Part shown: positions 17,039-24,630 of the stretch, one piece after another | How positions within the stretch are numbered: position 1 is the first letter of the stretch | Layout of the letters: the number at the start of each line of letters is the position of its first letter | Assembly: GCF_001544575.2 (NCBI RefSeq) | Contig: NZ_FCNY02000008.1 | Coordinates: 186,001 to 250,000, forward strand | DNA from: Caballeronia cordobensis | GTDB taxonomy: Bacteria > Pseudomonadota > Gammaproteobacteria > Burkholderiales > Burkholderiaceae | DNA: 64,000 nucleotides | Direction: 5' to 3' | Made by a program: the position numbers and the translations under genes | The notes under the pieces: model-generated | The model's database searches: none | The model's input: only the letters and a program-made list of their open reading frames with translations | Told to the model about the DNA's origin: nothing

Positions 17039-18111
17039 TTGGCCTCGACTCCCCGTGCGAGCGTTTCATTGCGCCGGCCCGTCGCGACCTCCGCCTCGAC
17101 TGAAAGCCCCACGCTCAAACCCGATGCCGCTTCCTGTCCGTCATCGATCGTGATCTTGACCGGCACGCGCTGAACGATCTTCGTGAAGTTGCCGGTCGCA
17201 TTATCGGGCGCGATGGGCGCGAAGCTCACACCGGTAGCGGGCGCGAGGCTTTCGGCGCGGCCGCGGATCACGACGCCGGGAAAGCTGTCCACTTTGATGC
17301 GCACCTTTGCGCCGGGCCGCATCCTTGCGATCTGATTCTCCTGGAAGTTGGCGACCACGTACGCTTGCGCCAACGGAACGACGGCGAGCACCGGCGCACC
17401 GGGCGTCACGAATGCGCCGACGCGCGCGGATCGGCGGCCGATCTTGCCATCGACAGGTGCAAGAATCTCCGTATACGAGACGTTGAGCTTCGCCTGCTCC
17501 AGCGACGCTTCGGCACGCGCTTGCGCGCCCGCGGCCTTGTCGCGTTGCGTTCGAAGCACGTCCAGATTTTGCTCCGTCGTCTTCAGCGCGGCACGGTCAT
17601 GCGCTTGTTGCGCGAGCTGCTGGGCGAGCGTGCTCGACGCGCGCTGCTGCTCTTGCGCGGTGCCGGCGCCCGCATCCGAAAGGTTTTGATAGCGTGATGC
17701 GTTGGCGCGCGCGAATTGAATGGCGGCGTCGTCGGAGCGCAGCGTCGCGCGGGCCTGATCGACGAGCGAAGGTTGCCGCGCGATCTCGGCATCGAAGTTT
17801 GCTACCGATGCGCGGGCTGCGCGGACATCGGCTTCGGCACTCATCAGCGCGGCGCGAAAGTCTCGATCGTCGATGCGCACGAGCAGTTGTCCCGCCTTCA
17901 CGATCTGATTGTCGTTGACCATGACATCGGAGATCTGGCCGGCGATACGTGGTGCAACGAGTGTGAAATCGGCCTGCACATACGCATCGTTGGTGGATTC
18001 GACGTCCGGATGCGAAAACAGCCTGATCGAAATCCATGCCACGACAGCGAGCGCAACGACCGATCCCACGGCGATGATGAGCCTGGAATGAGAGCGAATG
18101 AAGGATGGCAT
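17035..18111 (-). CDS. EmrA/HlyD-family membrane fusion protein
   Basis: 358-residue periplasmic adaptor. One N-terminal transmembrane anchor (about residues 10-30, LIIAVGSVVALAVVAWISI) is followed by the EmrA-type motif STNDAYVQADFTLVAPRIAG, a lipoyl half, a long coiled coil rich in Ala/Gln/Arg (about 90-200), and the second half containing YTEILAPVDGKIGRRSARVG. It links the DHA2 pump to the NodT-like outer membrane protein. The ATG at 18111 is chosen because AAGGGACG precedes it and the anchor then starts normally; the frame extends upstream into the pump gene. It is 11 bp after the EmrB-like gene. Confidence 0.92.
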   Translation of the reverse strand: MPSFIRSHSRLIIAVGSVVALAVVAWISIRLFSHPDVESTNDAYVQADFTLVAPRIAGQISDVMVNDNQIVKAGQLLVRIDDRDFRAALMSAEADVRAARASVANFDAEIARQPSLVDQARATLRSDDAAIQFARANASRYQNLSDAGAGTAQEQQRASSTLAQQLAQQAHDRAALKTTEQNLDVLRTQRDKAAGAQARAEASLEQAKLNVSYTEILAPVDGKIGRRSARVGAFVTPGAPVLAVVPLAQAYVVANFQENQIARMRPGAKVRIKVDSFPGVVIRGRAESLAPATGVSFAPIAPDNATGNFTKIVQRVPVKITIDDGQEAASGLSVGLSVEAEVATGRRNETLARGVEAK

Positions 18112-18122
18112 GATGACGTCCC

Positions 18123-19694
18123 TTAAGGGGAGGGCGACGGCTTGACGTACCACGGCGGATAGATACGCACAGGCAATACGGGAACGAGCACGAGCAGCGC
18201 AACGGCGACGCACGCCATGACGCGATATAGATCGGCTGATGCCAGCACGAGCGCCTGCTCATGCACGCGATGCGCGAGTTCGCCAACACCGTGCGTCGCG
18301 TCGATGCTCTGACTGGTAATCAGCGCGCGGTTACCGAGCTGATCGACGAGCAAGTTGGAATGAAAACGTTCACGAGCGGTGCCGATTCCTTCGATAAGAC
18401 CGGTCGCCACGGCGGCGGAGAACGTCTTGACGGTGTTGAACATCGCGGACGCGAAGGGCCCCTCGGTCGGCGGCAAGCCGGTGGTGACGCCCATCAGAAT
18501 CGAGAGAATCACCATCGGTTGCGCCATGATCTGCAAAGACTGCAACCAATAGAAGTTGTCGCGAATCCATTCGGAGGTCATGTAGTTGCCCATCGCGCAC
18601 GTTGCGATCATGAACAACAGGCCGAGCGTCAAGACCCATCGCACATCGACGCGGCGCAGGTTGAGTGTCGCGGCCGTCAGCGGAAGCACGATCAATAACG
18701 GCAGTGCCACGAGCATCGACAGCGGCGCGGACTGCAGGGCGCGATACCCGTGCACGCGGGCGAGAAACTGACCCGGAATCGCGGAGACGCCGACCAGCAG
18801 TGTGACGGCGCCGGCGAGCGTGATCAGGCCATGCGTGAAGTTTCTGCGCGCCAGCAGTTGCAGCTTGAAGAACGGCATCGGATGAAACCACTCGTTGACC
18901 AGGAACGCGACGAGCAGCACGGTGCCACCGAGAAACATTGCGCAGATGAAATCGGAGCTTAGCCAGTCGAGTCGATCGCCTTGCAGGAGCGCGATCACGA
19001 GCATCGCCGCCGCTGGAAACCCGGTAAGCAAGCCTGTCCAGTTGAAGGATCGAAACCGTTCGAGCTTCAACGCATCGTCGGGAAGACCCCACGCAATCGC
19101 GACACAACTCACGAGGCCGAGCGGCAGAATCTGCCAGAACACCATCTTCCAGTGGACGTATTCCGTCCACAGCGCGGCGAGCGGCGTGCCGAGCGCCGGC
19201 CCGAACGTCGCGGTCAGCGCATATCCGGCGAGTCCGTAAAGCTTGATTTTCGGCGGTAGGTAACGCAGCGCGACGATGATCAGCATGGGCGGCAGGCAGC
19301 CGCCCGAGATGCCCTGCAGGACGCGCAAGACATACAGCGCCGTCAGCGAGGAGGCGAACGGGCACAGCAACCCGATGAGCATCGTGGCGAGCACGGCGCC
19401 TAGCGTGAAGCGCTTGAGCGTGAACGTGATGCCGAACCACGGCGCGAAGATCATCGTGGCGACGTTGGCCGCTTCGAACCATGCGGTGAACCAGGTTCCA
19501 TCGTCATGTCCGATGGAGAAGGCGCCTTGAATATCGGACAGGGGGAACGCCGTGACCTGTTCGTTCAGGATCGCGAGAAGAGAGGCGAGCAGCATGCCAA
19601 TCAGCCCCACCGCGACGCGCAACGACAGCCCCGCATCTTGCGGCGCAGCCTGTGGGGGTGCGGGTTCGCGTGCGACCAGGTTGTTGATATTCAT
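18123..19694 (-). CDS. DHA2-family MFS drug efflux pump (EmrB-like)
   Basis: 523-residue inner-membrane proton-driven transporter of the 14-helix DHA2 family. The first helix contains LLASLLAILNEQVTAFPLSDI, followed by the WFTAWFEAANVATMIFAPW segment. A motif-C-like stretch (GYALTATFGPALGTPLAALW) is typical of antiporters. It is the first gene of the efflux operon, followed by the adaptor and outer membrane factor, so the substrate is probably pumped directly out of the cell. Only a weak ribosome site (CAGGT) precedes the ATG. No regulator gene is next to the operon. The substrate is unknown. Confidence 0.92.
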   Translation of the reverse strand: MNINNLVAREPAPPQAAPQDAGLSLRVAVGLIGMLLASLLAILNEQVTAFPLSDIQGAFSIGHDDGTWFTAWFEAANVATMIFAPWFGITFTLKRFTLGAVLATMLIGLLCPFASSLTALYVLRVLQGISGGCLPPMLIIVALRYLPPKIKLYGLAGYALTATFGPALGTPLAALWTEYVHWKMVFWQILPLGLVSCVAIAWGLPDDALKLERFRSFNWTGLLTGFPAAAMLVIALLQGDRLDWLSSDFICAMFLGGTVLLVAFLVNEWFHPMPFFKLQLLARRNFTHGLITLAGAVTLLVGVSAIPGQFLARVHGYRALQSAPLSMLVALPLLIVLPLTAATLNLRRVDVRWVLTLGLLFMIATCAMGNYMTSEWIRDNFYWLQSLQIMAQPMVILSILMGVTTGLPPTEGPFASAMFNTVKTFSAAVATGLIEGIGTARERFHSNLLVDQLGNRALITSQSIDATHGVGELAHRVHEQALVLASADLYRVMACVAVALLVLVPVLPVRIYPPWYVKPSPSP

Positions 19695-20040
19695 GATGGT
19701 TGACCTGTTGCGCGTGTTCGGTCAGACATCGCATCACGGCATCGTGCGTTCCGATGACGAGACCCGTTTCTTATCCGGTTAATACACATGGTCTTCAGGA
19801 GAACGCACGTGCGGGAAGGCGAGAGAGGCCGCATTACCAATGACATTGCCTTGCGCGAGCGTCCCGCAGCGGAATGCATGGTTCCGTTTGCGCGAGTCAC
19901 CGTTTTTTATTTTGGGCTGCGTAGAGTGTACGCGCGAGAAATTGCGGCTGCAGTTTTCGTGCAGACAATGAAGTTCGCCAATATCGCTACGTCGCGCTTG
20001 CGCCGGATGTTCGACAACTTCATCGGGATTGAACCGCCTA

Positions 20041-20059
20041 TCGGAAGAGTGACTTCCGA
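20041..20059. promoter_or_regulatory. Inverted repeat TCGGAAG-N5-CTTCCGA (operator candidate)
   Basis: Perfect 7-bp arms separated by five bases, about 130 bp upstream of the MdtG-like efflux gene. The 19-bp size fits a TetR- or MarR-type operator, families that often control efflux genes. No such regulator gene lies in the window next to it. The function is inferred from symmetry and position. Confidence 0.4.
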
Positions 20060-20076
20060 ATCGCATGGATTCTCTC

Positions 20077-20089
20077 TCGATTCAATCGA
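20077..20089. promoter_or_regulatory. 13-bp palindrome TCGATTCAATCGA
   Basis: Perfect palindrome around a central C, 18 bp downstream of the larger inverted repeat and about 95 bp before the efflux start codon. It may be a second regulator site in the same promoter, or chance; the two symmetric elements close together make regulation likely. Confidence 0.3.
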
Positions 20090-20184
20090 ATATAGACTTC
20101 AGTGCATGTAAGGGCGCGTCGAGCGCCTGGTGCACGTGTGGAGTTGGCATGCGATATGTAGTCTCGAATCAATCTAAGGTCGAA

Positions 20185-21417
20185 ATGAGTCAACTCATTA
20201 CGGCCACGGCGCCGACCGGCTATGCCGCGCGCAATGAACAATACTGGCGGCGCAACCTTGCCGTCTGCGTGTTCGGCTCCTTCACGACGCTCGTGAGTCT
20301 CAGCATGCTGCTGCCGTTCTTGCCCCTGTATGTGCGGCAACTCGGCGTCGAGTCGCAGTCGGCGGTCATCGAATGGTCGGGTGTCGCTTTCAGCGCGACG
20401 TTTCTTGGCACCGCCGTCACGGCTCCGTTATGGGGACGCCTCGCCGATCGGTATGGCCGCAAACCGATGCTCGTGCGCGCGGCGCTCGGCATGGCTGTGG
20501 TGATGTCGCTGATCGGCGTCGCGCATTCGGTCCAGCAACTGGTCGTACTGCGTCTGATCGCCGGGCTGATAGGCGGCTACGCATCGGCTTCCACGGTGAT
20601 GATCGGAACGCAGGCGCCACGCGAACGGGCGGGCTGGGCGCTCGGCATTCTGTCGACGGGCGCGCTCGCGGGCAATCTTGTCGGGCCGCTCATCGGCGGA
20701 ATGCTGCCGGGGATTTTCGGCATTCGCGGCACGTTCTTCGCGGGGGCGGCAATGATTGCGGTGGCGGCGCTCCTGACCATTACGCTCGTGAAGGAAGATT
20801 TCAATCGCGGCGATGCGAAGGCGAGCGCGACGCGGACGGCATCGGCCGAGACGCCCAAGGCGAATTACGGCGTCGTCGCCGCGTTACTCGCGACCGCGAT
20901 GATGGTGCTGCTCGCGAATATGTCGATCGAGCCGATTATCACCGTATATATCGGCGGTCTCAATGTGACGCCGGATCATGTGGCTAGCATCGCGGGTGTC
21001 GTCATGGCGTGCTCCGCCCTCGGCAGCATGCTGACGGCGGCGCGGCTCGGCGCGCTCGCCGACCGCATCGGAAGCTGGAATGTGATCGTCGTATGTCTGG
21101 TGTTGACGGGCATTACGATGATTCCGCAGGCGTTCGTGCACCAATGGTGGCAACTCGCCGGACTGCGCGTGCTTATGGGCATGACGCTCGCCGGGCTGCT
21201 GCCGTCGATCGCCAAGCTTGCACGCAGCGCCGTTCACGAAAGTCGCGCTGGACAGATGCTCGGATATCTGCAATCCGCGCAGTTCGGCGGGCAAGTGATT
21301 GGACCGGTGATCGGCGGGCAGATCGGTGTCTTGTTCGGCCTGCATTCCGTGTTCTTCGCGACCGGCGGCGTGCTGTTGGCGTGCGCGGGACTCGCGCATT
21401 GGGCGCGTACGCGATGA
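20185..21417 (+). CDS. Multidrug efflux MFS transporter (MdtG-like)
   Basis: 410-residue, 12-helix DHA1-type transporter. The start of helix 1 (WRRNLAVCVFGSFTTLVSLS, then MLLPFLPLYVRQLGV) closely resembles E. coli MdtG. Motif A is seen as GRLADRYGRKPMLV between helices 2 and 3. The antiporter motif region GWALGILSTGALAGNLVGPLIGG is also MdtG-like. The ATG at 20185 is preferred because TAAGG lies just upstream and homology starts there; an upstream in-frame ATG at 20065 would add a non-membrane tail. It is monocistronic, and the following gene is convergent. It probably exports drugs or small hydrophobic compounds. Confidence 0.88.
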   Translation: MSQLITATAPTGYAARNEQYWRRNLAVCVFGSFTTLVSLSMLLPFLPLYVRQLGVESQSAVIEWSGVAFSATFLGTAVTAPLWGRLADRYGRKPMLVRAALGMAVVMSLIGVAHSVQQLVVLRLIAGLIGGYASASTVMIGTQAPRERAGWALGILSTGALAGNLVGPLIGGMLPGIFGIRGTFFAGAAMIAVAALLTITLVKEDFNRGDAKASATRTASAETPKANYGVVAALLATAMMVLLANMSIEPIITVYIGGLNVTPDHVASIAGVVMACSALGSMLTAARLGALADRIGSWNVIVVCLVLTGITMIPQAFVHQWWQLAGLRVLMGMTLAGLLPSIAKLARSAVHESRAGQMLGYLQSAQFGGQVIGPVIGGQIGVLFGLHSVFFATGGVLLACAGLAHWARTR

Positions 21418-21454
21418 GCGGGACGCGCGCACCTTCGGAAGCGCGCCGATCTCT

Positions 21455-22189
21455 TTAGCCGTGAGAGATCGATGTCCCAACGACAGCCGGGATAAACGTG
21501 TTGAGATGGTCGAGTTCCTTCTCGATCGCCTCTCGCGCCGGCAATGTCGCCCCCTCCTGCAACAGGCGCCGCGCAGCTTGCAGCGCACCCGGCGGTTTGG
21601 CGGCGAGGCACATGGCGTAATCGTTCGCCGCGGCGCGGACATCCGCGTCCGCTACGACGCGCGAAACAAATCCATGCCCCAAGGCTTCTGCCGCTGTAAT
21701 CGGGCGACCGCTCAACAACCAGTCGCGCGCCGTCAGATCGCCGACACGGCGGCCTAGCAAAGCCGTTGCTCCCGCCTCGGGAACGATGCCGAGATCGGCA
21801 AACGGAAATCGAAACATCGCGCTCTCGCCCGCGACCACCCAGTCGGCGTGAAGCAGCATCGTGGCGCCGAACCCCACCGCCGCGCCATTGACCGCCGCGA
21901 CCAGCGGCTTGGGTTGATCCGAGAACGCGTCGATGCAGCGCCGGACCGCACCGTCGGCGGCCTGCGGCCACAGCGTCTCGAACGCGGCGGTGTCGTGGCC
22001 TGAGCAGAAGCTATCGCGGGTTCCGTGCAGCAGCACGCAATGCACCCGTATGTCGCGCTGCGCGAGGAGCAGCGCATCCGCCAACGCGTCGAACATCACG
22101 GCATCGAGCGCGTTCCGCTTCTCGGGGCGGTTCATTCCAATGGACCAGATCTGGCCATTGAGTTCATGGGTAATTCTGGCTTCCATCAT
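21455..22189 (-). CDS. Enoyl-CoA hydratase/isomerase family protein (isomerase-like site)
   Basis: 244-residue crotonase-fold protein. The CoA and oxyanion motifs are clear (CSGHDTAAF; NGAAVGFGATMLLHADW). The two hydratase glutamates are replaced, by Thr110 in GFGAT and by the Phe/Ala of FPFADLG. Glu138 in LGIVPEAGA sits where peroxisomal-type delta3-delta2-enoyl-CoA isomerases place their base, so an isomerase role is more likely than hydratase. Its ATG overlaps the TGA of the DUF2000 gene (ATGA), so the two are translationally coupled. It may be part of the catabolic island as the last gene of a unit divergent from the CoA-transferase operon. Confidence 0.85.
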   Translation of the reverse strand: MMEARITHELNGQIWSIGMNRPEKRNALDAVMFDALADALLLAQRDIRVHCVLLHGTRDSFCSGHDTAAFETLWPQAADGAVRRCIDAFSDQPKPLVAAVNGAAVGFGATMLLHADWVVAGESAMFRFPFADLGIVPEAGATALLGRRVGDLTARDWLLSGRPITAAEALGHGFVSRVVADADVRAAANDYAMCLAAKPPGALQAARRLLQEGATLPAREAIEKELDHLNTFIPAVVGTSISHG

Positions 22190-22638
22190 GCGAACAGCGA
22201 GAAGCCGCCAACCAGTTTGCCTATCCTGTTTCTCGGGCCAACAAGGCCGACCGCCAGGTACTGGAGCGATTCTCCAGGATGTGTGAGGACGGCATCGAGA
22301 AACGCGTCGTAGTCGGTAGTGGCCTGTCCTTGTACGGGAAAGTCGACGACGTCGCAGTGCTGGAGCGACTTCCGGCGCAATTCGCTCAGTTGCAGGGACG
22401 TCGCCTTGAGCACGGGAATGCCGACAGGAATGAGCCCGGGGTGCGCAGTGCCATCGCCCTCCCGCAAAGGGGCGCCAACGAGACGGCTGTGACGCTGACC
22501 CAGCGTGAACGCCACGACCGCGGCTGCGTTCGACGCTTTACCGGGCGTCAGCGATTCATCGACGACGATGACACAACGCTCCGGCTTTTGCGTGGCCTCT
22601 GGCGGGTTCAAAGCGGGCATTTCGGTTTGCAAGGACAC
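22186..22638 (-). CDS. DUF2000 domain-containing protein
   Basis: 150-residue protein of the DUF2000 family, recognised by CVIVVDESLTPGKASNAAA, HSRLVGAPLREGDG, LIPVGIPVLKA and the C-terminal LAVGLVGPRNRIGKLVGGF. The family has a peptidyl-tRNA-hydrolase-like fold, but its function is unknown. I chose the GTG at 22638 because AGGAGAG lies seven bases upstream, which beats the ATG six codons later and the long upstream extension. It is coupled by a 4-bp overlap to the downstream enoyl-CoA isomerase-like gene. Confidence 0.8.
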   Translation of the reverse strand: MSLQTEMPALNPPEATQKPERCVIVVDESLTPGKASNAAAVVAFTLGQRHSRLVGAPLREGDGTAHPGLIPVGIPVLKATSLQLSELRRKSLQHCDVVDFPVQGQATTDYDAFLDAVLTHPGESLQYLAVGLVGPRNRIGKLVGGFSLFA

Positions 22639-22737
22639 TGCTCTCTCCTGAAGGACTAGCCATAAAGCGAATGCTATTGGCTTCGTCTTCAAAAGTATTG
22701 GACGATTTTGCAGCGGTCGAGAAAGGTGCCCGTCCAA

Positions 22738-23286
22738 TTAACTTTTCTTTGCAGAGTCGAACCAGCGCGGATAGTAGCGCTGGACGACTTCCCCGTCCGT
22801 CGCGAGGGCATGACACCGGTTCAGCTGAAACGGCCGCTCGCGATTCTGCGCATCCCGTGCGCGCTGATTCGCCATGGTCTGGAAGGCGAGCGTAGCCAGG
22901 ACGCCGATCAGATCCGTCATATGCGTGCAGCCGTGCGTGCCGCCAAGGCGTTCCTTCACCGCCGCGCTCAAGCCCGGCGCAATGCGTAGTCCCACGAGTT
23001 TTCCGTAGTCGGGCGCGATGCGGTCGCACACGTTCTCATAAGGAAGGGCATCGAAGCACGCCTCGGCGGCGACGATATGCATGTCGGTATCGATCGTGAT
23101 TCTCAGCGACATGTCGTGAATGGGCTCGCCAGCGCGACGCGTGCCGGCGGGTCCGATCTTGTCGTGTGTTTTGACATCGACGAGGCGCGCTTCGAGGTCG
23201 TAAAGACCGCCCGGCCTCGCATAGCCATTCGCTTCGATACGCCGTGTGTGCAGCAATTCCCGCTCTTCAATCGTGGACAGTGGCAT
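22738..23286 (-). CDS. DUF2889 domain-containing protein
   Basis: 182-residue protein with the DUF2889 pattern: PLSTIEERELLHTRRIEANGY, GLYDLEARLVDVKTHD, MSLRITIDTDMHIVAAEACFDALPY (in parts) and LGGTHGCTHMTDLIGVLATLAFQ. The family function is unknown; members often sit among catabolic CoA-ester genes. The ATG at 23286 is chosen from the family start; in-frame ATGs at 23364 and 23376 are possible, and no site has a strong Shine-Dalgarno. It is divergent from the CoA-transferase operon and shares the intergenic region with the AT-rich palindrome at 23424, so it may be co-regulated. Confidence 0.75.
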   Translation of the reverse strand: MPLSTIEERELLHTRRIEANGYARPGGLYDLEARLVDVKTHDKIGPAGTRRAGEPIHDMSLRITIDTDMHIVAAEACFDALPYENVCDRIAPDYGKLVGLRIAPGLSAAVKERLGGTHGCTHMTDLIGVLATLAFQTMANQRARDAQNRERPFQLNRCHALATDGEVVQRYYPRWFDSAKKS

Positions 23287-23423
23287 CAGCAAGCTCAATG
23301 AAGGGCGATGCCGGAGCAAGCCGGCTTCGCATGTGAAGGGACGATTGCAATCGAGTTGATGCATACGGTATCGCAACGCATCCGCAAGCTAAGACTCCCA
23401 TCGACCCGCTTGCGCGCATATAG

Positions 23424-23438
23424 AATATAAATTATATT
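23424..23438. promoter_or_regulatory. Island operator 1: AATATAA-A-TTATATT palindrome
   Basis: Perfect 15-bp palindrome with 7-bp arms, followed by TTG, ending 27 bp before the GTG of the first CoA-transferase gene. The same core recurs ahead of six other transcription units in this window. It is proposed as the site of the two nearly identical GntR regulators encoded at 27686 and 50311. Its closeness to the start codon suggests repression by blocking RNA polymerase. Confidence 0.65.
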
Positions 23439-23465
23439 TTGTGCACGGGGAACCAAGGAGGAGCA

Positions 23466-24611
23466 GTGAATAGTCCATTTGAAGACGTCCAGATACTGGA
23501 CCTGACGTGGGAATTCGGCCGCTACGTGGGCCGGCTATTCGGGGATCTCGGTGCGCGGGTGACGCGTATCGAACCGCCGGGCGGATTGCCTGACCGGCGG
23601 GCGGCGACATCGGCGGACGCAATCGAACGCGAGCCGGCGGTCTATGAATTCGAGTTCTTGAACGCGGGCAAGGACAGCATGACGCTGGATCTGACCTCCG
23701 CGAAAGGCCGCGAAACGTTCGCGGCGCTGGCGCAGTCGGCGAACGTGATCCTGCTCGAGCGCGGCGGTCCGTTGTATGACGAACTGTCGTGGGTGCGGCA
23801 GCAGGCTCCGCTGGCGGTCGTGACATCGATCTCGCCTTTCGGACGCACGGGTCCGTGGGCGGATGCGCCCGCGACCGATTTGACGCTGCAGTCGGCGGGC
23901 GGCATCGCCTGGCTGTCGGGCCGTCTGACCGATGCGCCGCTGCGCTTGCCGGGCCTGCAAGCGACGATGGTCACGGGGGTATACGCGGCAACGGCGACAT
24001 CGCTGGCGCTGTACGACACGCTGGCCACGGGCCGCGGTCACGAGGTGGACGTATCGGCGCAGGAGTGCATCGCCCACTCGTTGCAGAACTCCATCCAGAT
24101 GTGGGACTTCGAGCGCAAGGTGTCGATGCGTGGCGGCGAAGGCACGCGAGACGCGAGCGAGGACATGTTCGCCTGCCGCGACGGGTTGATTTTCCTGGCG
24201 GCGCCGCGCTCGCTGGGCGTGTCGTGGAACGCGCTCGTGGACTGGATTCAGGAGACGGGACATCCGTCGGCGGAAGAGCTCACGAAGGAGCGCTGGGCGG
24301 ATCGCGTATGGCGGCTCACGGGCGAGGCGAAGTCGATATTCCGTCAGACGCTGGAATCGTTCACGCGGGACTACACGCAGGATCAGCTCACGCAAGAGGC
24401 GCTGAAACGCAAGATCGTGATGGGTCCGGTGGCCCGGGTCACCGACGTGCTCGACGACCCTCAGCTCAGACACCGCGAGTACTTCGAGCAAGTGGCGTTG
24501 TCGCTCGCTGGCGCGCGCGTGAGCTTTCCCGGCGCGCCTTATCGATTGTCCGAGCCCGTATGGAAGCTCAGGCCCGCCATCGCCGGCAATGAACAGCCGC
24601 AGCCGGCGTGA
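23466..24611 (+). CDS. CaiB/BaiF CoA-transferase subunit lacking the catalytic Asp
   Basis: 381-residue class III CoA-transferase homologue (FEDVQILDLTWEFGRYVGRLF at the N-terminus; GDLGARVTRIEPPGG; TGRGHEVDVSAQECIA). At the position of the catalytic Asp near residue 169 of CaiB it has Ala166 (LQATMVTG), so it should be inactive alone. The next gene encodes a homologue that keeps the Asp, resembling heteromeric enzymes such as benzylsuccinate CoA-transferase BbsEF. The GTG at 23466 is chosen because AAGGAGGAG lies directly upstream. It is first in an operon with the second subunit, a thiolase-like protein and a DUF35 protein. The CoA acceptor acid is unknown. Confidence 0.88.
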   Translation: MNSPFEDVQILDLTWEFGRYVGRLFGDLGARVTRIEPPGGLPDRRAATSADAIEREPAVYEFEFLNAGKDSMTLDLTSAKGRETFAALAQSANVILLERGGPLYDELSWVRQQAPLAVVTSISPFGRTGPWADAPATDLTLQSAGGIAWLSGRLTDAPLRLPGLQATMVTGVYAATATSLALYDTLATGRGHEVDVSAQECIAHSLQNSIQMWDFERKVSMRGGEGTRDASEDMFACRDGLIFLAAPRSLGVSWNALVDWIQETGHPSAEELTKERWADRVWRLTGEAKSIFRQTLESFTRDYTQDQLTQEALKRKIVMGPVARVTDVLDDPQLRHREYFEQVALSLAGARVSFPGAPYRLSEPVWKLRPAIAGNEQPQPA

Positions 24612-24630
24612 CACAAGAAGAGGAGACTTC

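Larger units (their letters stand above)
19695..20184. other. Divergent promoter region between two efflux loci
   Basis: This 490-bp spacer has no convincing gene. A 107-codon frame at 19788-20111 lacks a ribosome site and has no recognisable protein character. The segment from 19890 to 20110 is AT-richer than its surroundings and holds two perfect inverted repeats close to the MdtG-like gene, listed separately. It presumably contains the promoters for both divergent efflux loci. Confidence 0.5.

Noticed and set aside
19788-20111. A 107-codon frame in the efflux intergenic region
   Set aside because: It has no ribosome site, its composition is unlike that of the neighbours, and it spans the regulatory repeats. 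It is not supported as a gene.
23424-23438. Reading the AT-rich palindromes as simple -10 boxes or replication elements
   Set aside because: They are longer and more symmetric than -10 boxes, recur at single copies in promoter gaps rather than in tandem arrays, and accompany GntR genes, so regulator sites explain them better than origin iterons.
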